Source: Pseudomonas fluorescens Q2-87
Lineage (GTDB): Bacteria > Pseudomonadota > Gammaproteobacteria > Pseudomonadales > Pseudomonadaceae
Assembly (NCBI RefSeq): GCF_000281895.1
Contig: NZ_CM001558.1
Span: 4,096,556-4,160,555 of the forward strand
Direction of reading: 5' to 3'
Length of the DNA: 64,000 nucleotides
A model generated the notes under the pieces. It was not told the origin of the DNA. It worked only from the letters and a program-made list of their open reading frames with translations, and searched no databases. Positions within the stretch are counted from its first letter, which is position 1, and each line of letters opens with the position of its first letter. Shown here in pieces: positions 39,054 through 48,508 of this stretch. A program made the translations under genes and the position numbers.

Positions 39054-40088
39054 TCAGGCCTGCTCGACCTGCTCCAGCCAGATCAACAGGCGCAGCACTT
39101 CCTCGACTTCCTGCACTTGGAGGAAGCTGTAGCGCTGGTGGGTCTTGAAGATCCGTCGGGCCAAGGCGATGTCGTTGATAACGGGTATACCGACCTCCTT
39201 GGCATAGGCCCGGACTGCCAGGGCGCGTTGGTTGGTTTCCATCAGGGAGATGAACGGCAGCAAGGTGATTTCCGGACGGAAATACACTCCGATGGCAATG
39301 TGGGTCGGGTTGGCGATGATCATGCGCGAGCTGCGCACGTCGGATTTGACCTGCTCCGACAGCAACTCCATGTGCAGGTCACGGCGGCGGCCCTTGATTT
39401 GCGGGTTGCCGTCCTGCTCCTTGTGTTCGCGCTTGACCGAATCCTTGTCCATCATCTGGTCTTTCATGAACAACCAGTATTCGCTGAGTGCATCGAGCAC
39501 GACGATCAACAGGACGCAGGCCAGGAAGGCCAACACCAATACCAGCAACAGACGCCCCCAGATCGCAAACAGATCCGGTGTTTGGGCAAACAGCTGGGCA
39601 AACAGCAATTGCCGCTGGGTGGTCCAGACGATCCACAGCGCCATGGCGAAGCTGCCCAGGTATAACAGCGCCTTGAACGTGTCCTTGACCGTGCGCAGGC
39701 TGAACAATTTTTTGAAACCGTTGATTGGGTTCAGCGCGCCGAGATTCAGTTTCAGCGCTTCGCTGGCCAAGGCAAAGCCGCTTTGCAGCAGCGCCGGCAA
39801 CGCACTGGTCAGCACGCAGACCAGCAACAACGGCAGCAACGCCTTGAGACCGACCAGCACCAGCATCGCCGAGTAGGCTTGCAGCTCGGTGTCAAAATCA
39901 CTGGCGATGATGCGCCGGTAGACCTCCATGATCTCGAACAACGAGCTGTTGAACACCATGTAGCTGATGCCGCACAGGGTCAGGCAGGTAATGACCAGGT
40001 CCTTGGCCTTGAATGTCTGGCCTTTACGCGCCGCATCCCTGAGGCGTTTGGCGGTGGGTTTTTCAGTCTTCGAGGCGCTGGATGACAT
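39054..40088 (-). CDS. spaS: T3SS export-gate switch protein SpaS (SctU)
   Basis: Inner-membrane autoprotease that switches substrate class. The 344 residues have four membrane helices in the first 210, followed by a cytoplasmic domain with the self-cleavage motif NPTH (Asn260-His263). The start at MSSSASKTEKPTAKRLRDAA was chosen over an upstream in-frame codon because it matches the family N-terminus. It overlaps the end of spaR by 26 bases. Confidence 0.96.
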   Translation of the reverse strand: MSSSASKTEKPTAKRLRDAARKGQTFKAKDLVITCLTLCGISYMVFNSSLFEIMEVYRRIIASDFDTELQAYSAMLVLVGLKALLPLLLVCVLTSALPALLQSGFALASEALKLNLGALNPINGFKKLFSLRTVKDTFKALLYLGSFAMALWIVWTTQRQLLFAQLFAQTPDLFAIWGRLLLVLVLAFLACVLLIVVLDALSEYWLFMKDQMMDKDSVKREHKEQDGNPQIKGRRRDLHMELLSEQVKSDVRSSRMIIANPTHIAIGVYFRPEITLLPFISLMETNQRALAVRAYAKEVGIPVINDIALARRIFKTHQRYSFLQVQEVEEVLRLLIWLEQVEQA

Positions 40089-40866
40089 CGTCGCCCTCCT
40101 CGCCATCCAAGTACGCCGCCAGCGCGTCGGAGGTCATGCCCATGCGCAGGATTTCATCCGGCAGGTGTACGCCGAAATACAGCATCAACACCACCAGCGC
40201 CACCAGGCTCTTGACCGTCAGCGACACGGAAAACGCGTTCATCTGTGGCGCATATCGCGAGAGCAAACCGAGTAACGCTTCGCTGATCAACAACATCGCC
40301 ACCACCGGCGCGCTAATGACCACGGTCTTGCTCACCAGCCCATCCAACAAACCATGAATAGCCGGCAGGTGCATCTCGCACGCATTCGCCGGGGCGCAAA
40401 TGCGGTAGCTCTGGGCGACGGTTTCGAGCATCAGCAACAGGCCCCCACCTTCCAGGTAAACCGCCGCTGCGAACAACTGGAGAAAATTCGCCAACTCCGA
40501 TGTGTCGACACCGTTCGCCGGATCCACCGTGCTGCTGAGCATGGCCCCGCGCTGGTTGTCGATCAGGTTGCCCATGGCATGCAACACCCAGAACGGCCAG
40601 CACAGCAGCACACCCAGCAGCACGCCGATACTCGCCTCCCGCAGCATCAAGCCGAGGAACGCCAGGCTGTCGAGGGCGGGCGTCGGTACGCCGACGTAGG
40701 CCCAGAACCCCAGCGCCACCAGGACAATCACCGCTTGGCGCGCGACACCGGTCAGCACGCCGCTGTTGAGAAACGGCAACATGAAGAAAATCGGCGCCAG
40801 GCGCGCCACGCCCAACAGCGCGGCAGCGAACCCGGCGTACAACTCGAAGAACAGCGTCACCGCCAT
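40063..40866 (-). CDS. spaR: T3SS export-gate protein SpaR (SctT)
   Basis: Polytopic export-gate subunit, 267 residues with about six to eight membrane helices. Typical segments are ARLAPIFFMLPFLNSGVLTG, GNLIDNQRGAMLSSTVDP and the C-terminal LMLYFGVHLPDEI. It forms the gate with SpaP, SpaQ, SpaS and InvA. It starts four bases after spaQ. Confidence 0.95.
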   Translation of the reverse strand: MAVTLFFELYAGFAAALLGVARLAPIFFMLPFLNSGVLTGVARQAVIVLVALGFWAYVGVPTPALDSLAFLGLMLREASIGVLLGVLLCWPFWVLHAMGNLIDNQRGAMLSSTVDPANGVDTSELANFLQLFAAAVYLEGGGLLLMLETVAQSYRICAPANACEMHLPAIHGLLDGLVSKTVVISAPVVAMLLISEALLGLLSRYAPQMNAFSVSLTVKSLVALVVLMLYFGVHLPDEILRMGMTSDALAAYLDGEEGDDVIQRLED

Positions 40867-40870
40867 CGGC

Positions 40871-41125
40871 TCAACTCAACGCCAGGCGGATGACTTCGCG
40901 GCTGAAGTCGAGCAGGGTTTCGCCGTACCAACCCGAGAGCAGAAACAGGCACGCGGCGACCGCCATCAGCTTGAAGCCAAACGGCAGGGTCTGTTCCTGC
41001 AACTGAGTCACGGTCTGGATCAAGCCGACCACCAGGCCGACCACCGTGGCGACGATGATTGGCCAGGCCACCATCAGCAGAATCAGGTACAGGGTCTTGT
41101 TGCCGGCGTAGACCAGATCGTTCAT
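40871..41125 (-). CDS. spaQ: T3SS export-gate protein SpaQ (SctS)
   Basis: An 84-residue protein with two membrane helices ([20 protein letters not shown] and [15 protein letters not shown]) around the conserved [20 protein letters not shown], the mark of the FliQ/SctS family. It is eight bases past spaP and four before spaR. Confidence 0.95.
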   Translation of the reverse strand: MNDLVYAGNKTLYLILLMVAWPIIVATVVGLVVGLIQTVTQLQEQTLPFGFKLMAVAACLFLLSGWYGETLLDFSREVIRLALS

Positions 41126-41133
41126 GGATGCGC

Positions 41134-41787
41134 CTACGCCAGCAAGGTCAGGTATTGCTTGACCAGCCCGGTGGACAGCAGTGCCCAGCCGTCCAGGGCG
41201 ACAAACAGCACCAGTTTGATCGGCACGGAAATGATCACCGGACTCATCATCATCATGCCCAGCGCCAGCAGGATGCTGGAGATCACCAGGTCGACGATGA
41301 CGAAGGGCAGGTACAGGTAGAAGCCGATCTTGAAGGCACTCTTGATTTCACTCAGCGCATAAGCCGGCAGCAGCGAAAACAGCGAGGGCGCAAGCGCTTC
41401 ATCGGCAGGCCAGTCGGTTTCACTTCGGGCTGCCTGAGCCCGCTCGAAAAACAGCGCCAGCTCCGGATCGGTGTACTTGCGCAGGTAGTCCTTGTAGCTG
41501 CCCAGGCCGTTCTCGGCGAAATTCACCACCGACTCGATGTCGGTAAAGGCCACCGCCTCGGTCTTGTAGTAGTCGTGCCCCTGCTTCATGACCGGCGTCA
41601 TGACGAAAATGGCCAGCATCAGGGCAATCGCATTGAGCGCCATGTTCGACGGCACTTGTTGCAGGCCCAAGGCGTTGCGCACGATGACAAAGACGATGGA
41701 AAACTTGATGTAGCAAGTTCCCGCCGCCACCAGGAACGGCAGCAGCGAAGCGAACGCCAGCAGCGCGATCAGCGAGACGTCATTCAT
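41134..41787 (-). CDS. spaP: T3SS export-gate protein SpaP (SctR)
   Basis: A 217-residue FliP/SctR gate subunit with about four membrane helices. Family segments include [35 protein letters not shown] and the C-terminal [18 protein letters not shown] followed by [19 protein letters not shown]. It overlaps the spaO end by eight bases. Confidence 0.96.
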   Translation of the reverse strand: MNDVSLIALLAFASLLPFLVAAGTCYIKFSIVFVIVRNALGLQQVPSNMALNAIALMLAIFVMTPVMKQGHDYYKTEAVAFTDIESVVNFAENGLGSYKDYLRKYTDPELALFFERAQAARSETDWPADEALAPSLFSLLPAYALSEIKSAFKIGFYLYLPFVIVDLVISSILLALGMMMMSPVIISVPIKLVLFVALDGWALLSTGLVKQYLTLLA

Positions 41788-42073
41788 CGTCGCCGTCTCG
41801 ATAGACCTTCAGCAATTGCACACCCAACTGTCCGTCCAACTGCACCAACTCGCCACAGGCCACACGCTTGCCGTTGGCGCGCACTTCGATGTGCTGGGCC
41901 GCGTTATCTGCCAGCGGGATCAGCTGCCCGGCGATGATCTGCGTCAGCCCGGCCAGGTCGATGTCATGGGTGGCGAGCAGGAACTCCAGACACACCGGGA
42001 GCGCCCCCAGGTCGATCTCCACGGCGGGCTCTGACGTATTCTCTGGACTGGCCTCGGTCACGGTCGGTTGCAT
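41780..42073 (-). CDS. Predicted internal translation product of spaO (SpaO-short)
   Basis: Inside spaO, GAAGAGGG lies seven bases upstream of an in-frame ATG encoding Met211. It would yield a 97-residue protein consisting of the C-terminal SPOA domain. Short SctQ products made this way are established in Salmonella, Shigella and Yersinia (Salmonella's starts near residue 203), where they stabilise the full-length pod protein. The prediction rests on the site's strength and position; expression is not shown. Confidence 0.7.
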   Translation of the reverse strand: MQPTVTEASPENTSEPAVEIDLGALPVCLEFLLATHDIDLAGLTQIIAGQLIPLADNAAQHIEVRANGKRVACGELVQLDGQLGVQLLKVYRDGDDE

Positions 42074-42703
42074 GTGTAGACCCTCTTCGGTAAAGGTGAA
42101 AACGCCGAGGCATCGGCCCGCTGACAAGCAGCGTTGAGTGCGCTGGGTGATGCACAGGACGTCGCCTTCGTTCAGCCGTCTCCGACTGGCAAGGCTCAGG
42201 TGACTGACGCCAAGGATCAGCTCCAGGCGCAACGGCAATGTCTTCAGCCATGAATCGGCTGACACTGGGCCACGCACGGCATTCCTTGGCGGCAACTGGG
42301 TCAACCACACACGCCCCCGCGTTGTGTCGAGCCACGGCACTTCGCCTGTCGGCAATCGCGCCGGGGCCACGTATTCGATGTTCGTCAGACCGCTGTAATG
42401 CAACTCTTCCATGTCCAGTGACAAGGGTCGTGGCACCGCCCGGAACAACGCGACAATGCTCGGTAACGGGCACTCCAGCACCAGCAACGATTGCAAGGTC
42501 GGGAGCGAATGATGCAACCAGTCACGGGCCGCGATCAGCCCCTGCCAGGGACCGTTGTCGCCTTGTGCGCAAAAGCTCAGATGGTCCGAACGTTCCGGCA
42601 CCCTGGCCAACCCCACCTCATGACCGGCATGTCGCCAGCGTTGAATCGCCTGGGCGCGGGCATGGGCCAAAGGGTCGACCCGACGTAACTGCAAAGCGCT
42701 CAT
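41780..42703 (-). CDS. spaO: T3SS sorting-platform pod protein SpaO (SctQ)
   Basis: Cytoplasmic C-ring/pod protein with two SPOA domains at the C-terminus, 307 residues (Salmonella SpaO 303). The second SPOA (IDLGALPVCLEFLLATHDID through VQLLKVYRDG) is clear. It overlaps invJ by four bases and spaP by eight. A strong internal ribosome binding site precedes Met211; see the separate entry for the short product. The N-terminal half is diverged. Confidence 0.9.
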   Translation of the reverse strand: MSALQLRRVDPLAHARAQAIQRWRHAGHEVGLARVPERSDHLSFCAQGDNGPWQGLIAARDWLHHSLPTLQSLLVLECPLPSIVALFRAVPRPLSLDMEELHYSGLTNIEYVAPARLPTGEVPWLDTTRGRVWLTQLPPRNAVRGPVSADSWLKTLPLRLELILGVSHLSLASRRRLNEGDVLCITQRTQRCLSAGRCLGVFTFTEEGLHMQPTVTEASPENTSEPAVEIDLGALPVCLEFLLATHDIDLAGLTQIIAGQLIPLADNAAQHIEVRANGKRVACGELVQLDGQLGVQLLKVYRDGDDE

Positions 42704-43587
42704 GCCGGATGCTCAGCCGGATCGTCCTGATCCTCGTCCGGCCCCTGCTGCGAACCCTGGCGCGGCTGCTCGCCGCCACTGTCGGCGAGCAGCCAGCCAG
42801 GCTCCCGGGCCAGCGCGAAAGGCTCCTTGAGTTGCTCGAACACCAGGGCATTGCTGGGGCTGAGCGTCAGGTGTCGGCTGGGCTCATCAGGCACTCGGCT
42901 GATGGTGACTTGTCCGCTGGCCATCCCCCGATTGAAGGGTACTTGCAGGAACTCCCGATCCGGTCCCGGCAGCGTCTCGACCATGACATCGAGCATTGGC
43001 GGCAGCGTCGGTGAAGGGATGGACGGGCTGACAATTGCCGGTGCATGGCGCGTGCCTGGGGGACTCAACGGCGCCTGGGGCAGCGGTTCATCGACGAGGA
43101 CCACCGACCGCTCACTGAACACGGTGAACGTCTCCCGTGGCGGCGCCTCGATCGATACCGAATAGGCCGACCCCGCTGATTGGTCGCTAACCGCCACAAC
43201 AGGCTCCAGGCGTTGAGGCAGCGGATGTTTTGTCAGCGGGCTGAGCAGCGGGCCGGCGTGTGGAAAAATTATCGCGTTCCGGGCAGTCGGTGGTGGTGCG
43301 CCAACGGCTTCAACGTCCACTGCTCCCCGGGCAACCGACCGCTCCCCATCGCCTTCTATCTCCGCCGCGCCCTGAACAACGCTCATCGAGCGCCAGGCCA
43401 GCGCACGGTCATGGTTCATCGGGGCGCGATAAGGCCGAACCAACAAAGCCATCAGGTCCAGCACGCCCTGCGGCAGCTCATCCTCTTGCACCGGGACGAG
43501 CGGGTCCAGCAGCTCGTCCAGCGGGTCTTCGTCGACGCAATCCAGGATCAGGACCGGCAGAGAGGAAACCACAGAAATCTCTTTCAT
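42700..43587 (-). CDS. invJ: T3SS needle-length regulator InvJ-like (SctP)
   Basis: A 295-residue proline- and acid-rich protein in the invJ/spaN position between invI and spaO. SctP proteins are poorly conserved, so the call rests on order, size (Salmonella InvJ about 336) and composition. The C-terminus has a moderately conserved stretch (LTLSPSNALVFEQLKEPFAL) that may be the switch domain. The ends overlap both neighbours by four bases. Confidence 0.75.
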   Translation of the reverse strand: MKEISVVSSLPVLILDCVDEDPLDELLDPLVPVQEDELPQGVLDLMALLVRPYRAPMNHDRALAWRSMSVVQGAAEIEGDGERSVARGAVDVEAVGAPPPTARNAIIFPHAGPLLSPLTKHPLPQRLEPVVAVSDQSAGSAYSVSIEAPPRETFTVFSERSVVLVDEPLPQAPLSPPGTRHAPAIVSPSIPSPTLPPMLDVMVETLPGPDREFLQVPFNRGMASGQVTISRVPDEPSRHLTLSPSNALVFEQLKEPFALAREPGWLLADSGGEQPRQGSQQGPDEDQDDPAEHPA

Positions 43588-44039
43588 CGACGCACCCCGA
43601 TCATGTCTTCCAACTCCCGCTCTTCCCGGCGTACCGCCTCGAGTCGTCGCTCTAGCAACAGCTGCCGGAAGGAACGCTGGTACTTGTCGTGTTTGCGCAG
43701 CAACCCACGCAGTTGTTCACGCTGCTCCTGCAACTGCTGTTCGACCTGCCGACACTGCTGGTCCACGCAGTCACGCTCGACACGCAGCAGATCGATCCGC
43801 CGACGGATGACCGCCTGGGTTCGCAACAGCGCCAACAACTGCCCGTGATCCAGCACGCAGTCATTGGCGCGATGGCTGGCCAACAGGTCTTGCAGCGCGG
43901 CTTCCTGCGCCTCGAAGCCGTCGCGCTCCGTCAGCAGCGGCTGCAATTGGCGCTGGACGCGCAGCAGCGCCTGTTCACCGCGTTGCCGCCGGAACTCGCT
44001 GAAGGCCAATAAGCGTCGCTGATCAGGCAAGGATTTCAT
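43584..44039 (-). CDS. invI: T3SS central stalk protein InvI (SctO)
   Basis: A 151-residue, almost entirely helical and charged protein of the FliJ/SctO type, which acts as a stalk between ATPase and gate. It is rich in R, Q, L and E, with long heptad-like helices ([40 protein letters not shown]). The start MKSLPDQRR overlaps invC by 17 bases; the upstream frame is inside invC. Confidence 0.85.
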   Translation of the reverse strand: MKSLPDQRRLLAFSEFRRQRGEQALLRVQRQLQPLLTERDGFEAQEAALQDLLASHRANDCVLDHGQLLALLRTQAVIRRRIDLLRVERDCVDQQCRQVEQQLQEQREQLRGLLRKHDKYQRSFRQLLLERRLEAVRREERELEDMIGVRR

Positions 44040-45333
44040 GCAGGCTCCGTAAGGTTTCGTCCGGCTCGCAACACTCGCCCGTCGGCTGGCGCAACCATTG
44101 GCCGAGGGCTTCGCGCCGTTGCATCGCGTGGTCATTGGCCGCGTCCGCGCCCGGGCTGTACTCGCCCATGTCGAGAAAAACCTGCAACTGTTCAACGCGC
44201 GCCAGGATCTCCCGGGTGGATGCGGCCAGTTGCTGGACCTGAGGCGCAGTAACTTGCGTCGCCACCCGGCTGACGCTGCGCAAGACATCGATAGCCGGGT
44301 AGTGCCCCTTGGCTGCCAGGGCACGGCTGAGGTAGACATGGCCATCGAGGATGGAACGAATTTCTTCGGCGATCGGATCGGGCTCGTCATCGCTTTCCAA
44401 CAGCACCGTGTACCAGGCGGTGATGCTGCCGGTCGCCGTCACCCCAGGTCGTTCCAGCAAGCGTGGCAAGGCATCGAACACCGAGGCCGGATAACCACGC
44501 CGCGCCGGTGCTTCGCCGGCCGCCAGCGCCAGGTCGCGACGGGCGCGGGCGTAGCGGGTCAGGGAGTCCAGCAACAACACCACGCGTCGCCCCTGGTCGC
44601 GAAAGTACTCGGCGATAGTCGTGGCTTGCAGCGCCGAGTTGCAGCGATCCACCGAGGAAAAATCCGACGTGGCATACACCACCACGCAACAGGCGCGCTT
44701 GGGCGATTGGCGCAAGTGCTCGATGAATTCGGTCACCTCCCGCCCACGCTCGCCAATCAAGCCGATCACGAAGACCTCCGCATCGGTGTGCTCGATCAGC
44801 ATGTTGATCAAGGTGGTCTTGCCGGAGCCGGCGGCGGCGAAAATGCCGATGCGCTGGCCTACGCCGCAGGTCAGCAGCCCGTCGATGACACGAATGCCGG
44901 TGCGCAAGGGCTCGGCCACCGGACGCCGCTGCTGGTAGGACGGCGGGTCGGCATCCACCGGACAATCCCGTTGCGCCACCGCCGTCGATGGCGCCAGGCG
45001 CTCGACGATCGTGCCCTGGGGATCGACCACACTGCCGAGCAACGCGTCACTGCAGGTCAGTTGCAAGGTCGAGCCGGTGGGCACGATCATCGACGCCCGG
45101 GACAGGCCTTTGCCATCGCCCAGCAGGCTGAGCACCACCGCACCGGGCTTGAAGCCGATCACCTGCGCCCTCGCCGCGACCTCGGGCGAGCGCCAATGCC
45201 GACGCACCTCACAGACCTCGCCGATCACCACTTCGTCCAGCGCCGCTTCGATCAGCGGACCGCTCAAACGCAAGGGATGGGCCGCGTGTCTTTCCAGGCG
45301 CAGGCGCATCGACGCGGGTTCTCCAACAGCCAT
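44023..45333 (-). CDS. invC: T3SS ATPase InvC (SctN)
   Basis: F1-beta-like ATPase that energises chaperone release and substrate unfolding. As annotated it has 436 residues. Walker A is AAAGSGKT (Lys172) and Walker B lies in [39 protein letters not shown] and [20 protein letters not shown] closely match Salmonella InvC. ATG 45333 is 14 bases past invA with AGGGGAA upstream. A second ATG at 45309 (MRLRLERHA) aligns better with Salmonella's N-terminus and could be the true start. There is no invB gene between invA and invC. Confidence 0.94.
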   Translation of the reverse strand: MAVGEPASMRLRLERHAAHPLRLSGPLIEAALDEVVIGEVCEVRRHWRSPEVAARAQVIGFKPGAVVLSLLGDGKGLSRASMIVPTGSTLQLTCSDALLGSVVDPQGTIVERLAPSTAVAQRDCPVDADPPSYQQRRPVAEPLRTGIRVIDGLLTCGVGQRIGIFAAAGSGKTTLINMLIEHTDAEVFVIGLIGERGREVTEFIEHLRQSPKRACCVVVYATSDFSSVDRCNSALQATTIAEYFRDQGRRVVLLLDSLTRYARARRDLALAAGEAPARRGYPASVFDALPRLLERPGVTATGSITAWYTVLLESDDEPDPIAEEIRSILDGHVYLSRALAAKGHYPAIDVLRSVSRVATQVTAPQVQQLAASTREILARVEQLQVFLDMGEYSPGADAANDHAMQRREALGQWLRQPTGECCEPDETLRSLHEILA

Positions 45334-45347
45334 TTGCAGGGTTCCCC

Positions 45348-47405
45348 TCACAGCGTTTTGATGACATTGACGGAAACGGTCTCGGAGATTTCGCCGAACG
45401 ACATGACGTCCAGCTCCCGGAAGCGCCCCTCGATGAGTTTCTTGATGTAGCGCCGCACATCCACCGAACACAGCAACACCATGTCTTTCTGGGCGATGTG
45501 CACGCTGTCCAGGCCGACGCTGAGGCGGTCCATCAACTCTTCCGACTCGGCCGGCTCCAGATTGAGGAAACTGCCGCCGGAGGTTTGCCGGATGCCGCGG
45601 CGTACCACGTCTTCGAACTCCGGCGACAACAGCAGCACGCGCAAATCGTTGCCCTGGGCAAACTTGTTGCTGATGTAGCGGGCCATGGCGCCGCGCACGT
45701 GTTCGACCAGCGCCAGCACGTCCTTTTCCCGGGAAGCCCAATGGGCAAGGGACTCGAGAATCAGCTTCATGTTGCGTACGGAAATGCGCTCGCCAATCAG
45801 GCGCTGCAGCACTTCAGCAATCTTTTGCACGGTGACGTGGCGATAGACTTCCTTGAGCAGGTCGGGGTAGCGGGTTTCCATTTCATCGAGCAGCTGCTTG
45901 GTTTCCTGCACGCCGAAGAATTCCTGGATATTGCGCGCCAGCAGCGTGACCAGGCAGCGGTAGCATTCTTCATCGGCCGCCCGCAGGTGATAGCCCAACT
46001 GCTGCACCCGCTCGCGGTCGTCCGCGCTGACCCAGACCCCGCCGAGGCGGTTGCTGTCGCTGCCACGCACCAGGGCGAAGCCCAGGGGATCCAGCTCGGG
46101 TGAATAGTCCAGCAAGCGCCAGTGCTCGAAATGGATATCGAACTGCTCGGCCCGCACTTCGTTGATCAGCACCGCCACCTGATGCGCTGGCAACGCCTCG
46201 CTGACCCGCAGTCGCGGTTCGGGAATGCGCAAGCCGTAATCGATGAAAAACTGGCTGCGAAACCGCGCCGCCCAACGATTCTTCTCCAGCGCTTCGAGTT
46301 GCGCCTTGGGCACCAGCAGCATCAGCGCGATGGTTTCCGTCGCGACAGTGTCGACGTCATCGAGCAGTCCCGATTCGCTCGGCAGCGCGCCTTGCTCGGT
46401 GGTGTCGCTGCGGCTTTGGTCCGGGGCTGCCTGGCGCGAGGATCGACGGTGGCGCACGAACACAACCAACCCCAGGACACTGGCGATGGATAAAAATGTC
46501 AGCAGCGGGAAACCCGGCAACAGGCCCACGCCCACCGCCAGCAATGCGGTCACGCCGAGAACGAACGGGTTGCCAAGCATCTGGGCGAGCATGTTGCGCC
46601 CCAGGTTGCTGTCATCGCCGTTGACGCGAGTCACGATGAAACCCGCGCCGATGGCGATCAGCAACGCGGGTATCTGCGCCACCAGGCCATCGCCGATGGT
46701 CAGCAAGGTGTAGGTCGACAACGCCGTGGACATGTCCATGCTCAGTTGCCCGACGCCGATGGCCATGCCGCCGATGAAATTGACGAAAATAATGATGATG
46801 CCGGCGATGGCATCGCCCTTGATGAACTTCATCGCCCCGTCGAACGAACCGTACAACTGGCTTTCACGCTCCAGCACGCTGCGTTTTTCCCGGGCCTGGG
46901 CCGCATCGATGGCGCCGGCCTTGAGGTCACCGTCGATGCTCATCTGCTTGCCCGGCATGCCGTCCAAGGAGAAACGCGCCGCGACTTCGGCCACGCGTTC
47001 CGAGCCTTTGGTGATCACGATGAACTGGACGATGGTGACGATGGAAAAAATCACGAAGCCCACCACCAGGCTTTCGCCGATCACAAAATCACCGAACGAG
47101 GCGATGATTTCCCCGGCATCGGCTTGGCTGAGAATCAACCGGCTGGTGCTGATCGACAGCGCCAGGCGAAACAACGTCGTCAACAACAGCAACGCCGGAA
47201 ACGTCGAATAGCTGAGGATGCGCTCGATGTAGAACGAGCCCATGAACACCAGCAGCGAAATGACGATGTTCAGGCCGATGAGAAAATCCACCAGCACCGT
47301 CGGCAAAGGGATGATCAGCATGGCGATGATCATCACCATCAAGGTCAGGATCAGCAGCTCCGGGCGAGCGCCGATGTTGCGCAAAAACACATTGAGCAGG
47401 CTCAT
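45348..47405 (-). CDS. invA: T3SS export-gate protein InvA (SctV)
   Basis: Large export-gate protein, 685 residues, exactly the length of Salmonella InvA. The N-terminal half has about eight membrane helices with the FHIPEP-family core ([37 protein letters not shown]). The C-terminal cytoplasmic domain forms the nonameric ring that docks chaperones. The start [10 protein letters not shown] overlaps the invE stop by four bases; a longer frame inside invE was rejected. Confidence 0.97.
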   Translation of the reverse strand: MSLLNVFLRNIGARPELLILTLMVMIIAMLIIPLPTVLVDFLIGLNIVISLLVFMGSFYIERILSYSTFPALLLLTTLFRLALSISTSRLILSQADAGEIIASFGDFVIGESLVVGFVIFSIVTIVQFIVITKGSERVAEVAARFSLDGMPGKQMSIDGDLKAGAIDAAQAREKRSVLERESQLYGSFDGAMKFIKGDAIAGIIIIFVNFIGGMAIGVGQLSMDMSTALSTYTLLTIGDGLVAQIPALLIAIGAGFIVTRVNGDDSNLGRNMLAQMLGNPFVLGVTALLAVGVGLLPGFPLLTFLSIASVLGLVVFVRHRRSSRQAAPDQSRSDTTEQGALPSESGLLDDVDTVATETIALMLLVPKAQLEALEKNRWAARFRSQFFIDYGLRIPEPRLRVSEALPAHQVAVLINEVRAEQFDIHFEHWRLLDYSPELDPLGFALVRGSDSNRLGGVWVSADDRERVQQLGYHLRAADEECYRCLVTLLARNIQEFFGVQETKQLLDEMETRYPDLLKEVYRHVTVQKIAEVLQRLIGERISVRNMKLILESLAHWASREKDVLALVEHVRGAMARYISNKFAQGNDLRVLLLSPEFEDVVRRGIRQTSGGSFLNLEPAESEELMDRLSVGLDSVHIAQKDMVLLCSVDVRRYIKKLIEGRFRELDVMSFGEISETVSVNVIKTL

Positions 47406-48508
47406 GGGCAACTGCCCGAGCGCCGCTGATCGATGCATTCGTGGGCATAGGCCAGGTCCGCCAGGCGCGTGAACTGGGCTGCCAGGCGCTGTGGCGCATC
47501 TTCATCGGCAAACAGTGGCAGCGGCAATTGCAGGCTGAGCCGGCGCACGGTCTGCAACACCGTTGAACGTTCACGATGAGCACTGAGCAGCAGCCCCTCT
47601 CCCAACGCGGCGAGCAGCAACTGGTCGAGTTCATCGGGATAGGTCAACACGCCGAAGAAAAACACCAGCCAGTCGGCTTCATGGGGGTTGTGTCGGCAGA
47701 CGATGGCATCGCCGAGCAGCGCGCCGATGAACCGGTTATCGGCCGAGCGCAGACGCTTGAGGTCGTTCACGCGGGTGAGCAATTGACCGAACTCGGCGCG
47801 CGAGCAACTAGGATCCTGGGCATTGATGTCGGTAAGCAACGCCGCTTCGATGAAGGCCAGCACCGCTTGGCGTTGCGACGGGCCGTACAGGGCGATCCAA
47901 TCCTGATAGCAACTGAGCGAACCGTCATCGGACTCGAGGAAATCCCGGTAGGTCTCGCGCAACAGGCCGGCGCGCACCGCCATGCCCTGGCCGAACATCC
48001 TGGCCTTGAGCGCCGCGTTGATGCCGGCGTTCATGCGCTTGGGGGACGCTTGGGCAACCACTGTTTGCAACAGCGTCTCGAGACGCTGGCGGGTGCGCGT
48101 CTCCAGGTTCCGGCGGCGCAACAACGCTCGCAGCACCAGGGCCAGATCGCTGTCATCGGGAAACAGGCTTCGTGCCATTTGCAGCAACCAGGCCACAGGC
48201 TTGTCCGCCAGCCGCGCCAGGTTCAGCACCTGGTGGGCCTTGGGCACGGTATCGTCCTCAAGCACGCGTTCGAAGGTATCGGTCAGCGCATCGGACTTGA
48301 GCTCGAACAACCGCCGGCCGCGGAACTGAGTCAGGGCCGCCGACAACTCATCGCTGATCTGCACGAGGCGCTGGGCCACTGCCGCCGTCGCGCTGTCGTC
48401 GGGCGCAGCCTCGGCATCGATTGGCGGTTGGGGATGTTCGGCGGCCTTATCGGCATTCAGTCGCGCCTGGGCGGCTCGGCCACCGATGGAAACCGGCGGC
48501 AGAATCAT
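47402..48508 (-). CDS. invE: T3SS gatekeeper InvE (SctW)
   Basis: Cytoplasmic gatekeeper that holds back effectors until translocators are exported. The 368 residues (Salmonella InvE 372) are mainly helical, with the YopN/InvE-like N-terminal repeat region (ISDELSAALTQFRGRRLFEL, then FERVLEDD) and a conserved C-terminal part (HEADWLVFFFGVLTYPDELD). It overlaps invG and invA by four bases each. Confidence 0.9.
   Translation of the reverse strand: MILPPVSIGGRAAQARLNADKAAEHPQPPIDAEAAPDDSATAAVAQRLVQISDELSAALTQFRGRRLFELKSDALTDTFERVLEDDTVPKAHQVLNLARLADKPVAWLLQMARSLFPDDSDLALVLRALLRRRNLETRTRQRLETLLQTVVAQASPKRMNAGINAALKARMFGQGMAVRAGLLRETYRDFLESDDGSLSCYQDWIALYGPSQRQAVLAFIEAALLTDINAQDPSCSRAEFGQLLTRVNDLKRLRSADNRFIGALLGDAIVCRHNPHEADWLVFFFGVLTYPDELDQLLLAALGEGLLLSAHRERSTVLQTVRRLSLQLPLPLFADEDAPQRLAAQFTRLADLAYAHECIDQRRSGSCP

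Noticed and set aside
45334..45741. N-terminal extension of invC
   Set aside because: The frame stays open back into invA, but the added 136 residues are arginine/glycine-rich shadow and the real family N-terminus starts at 45333 or 45309.
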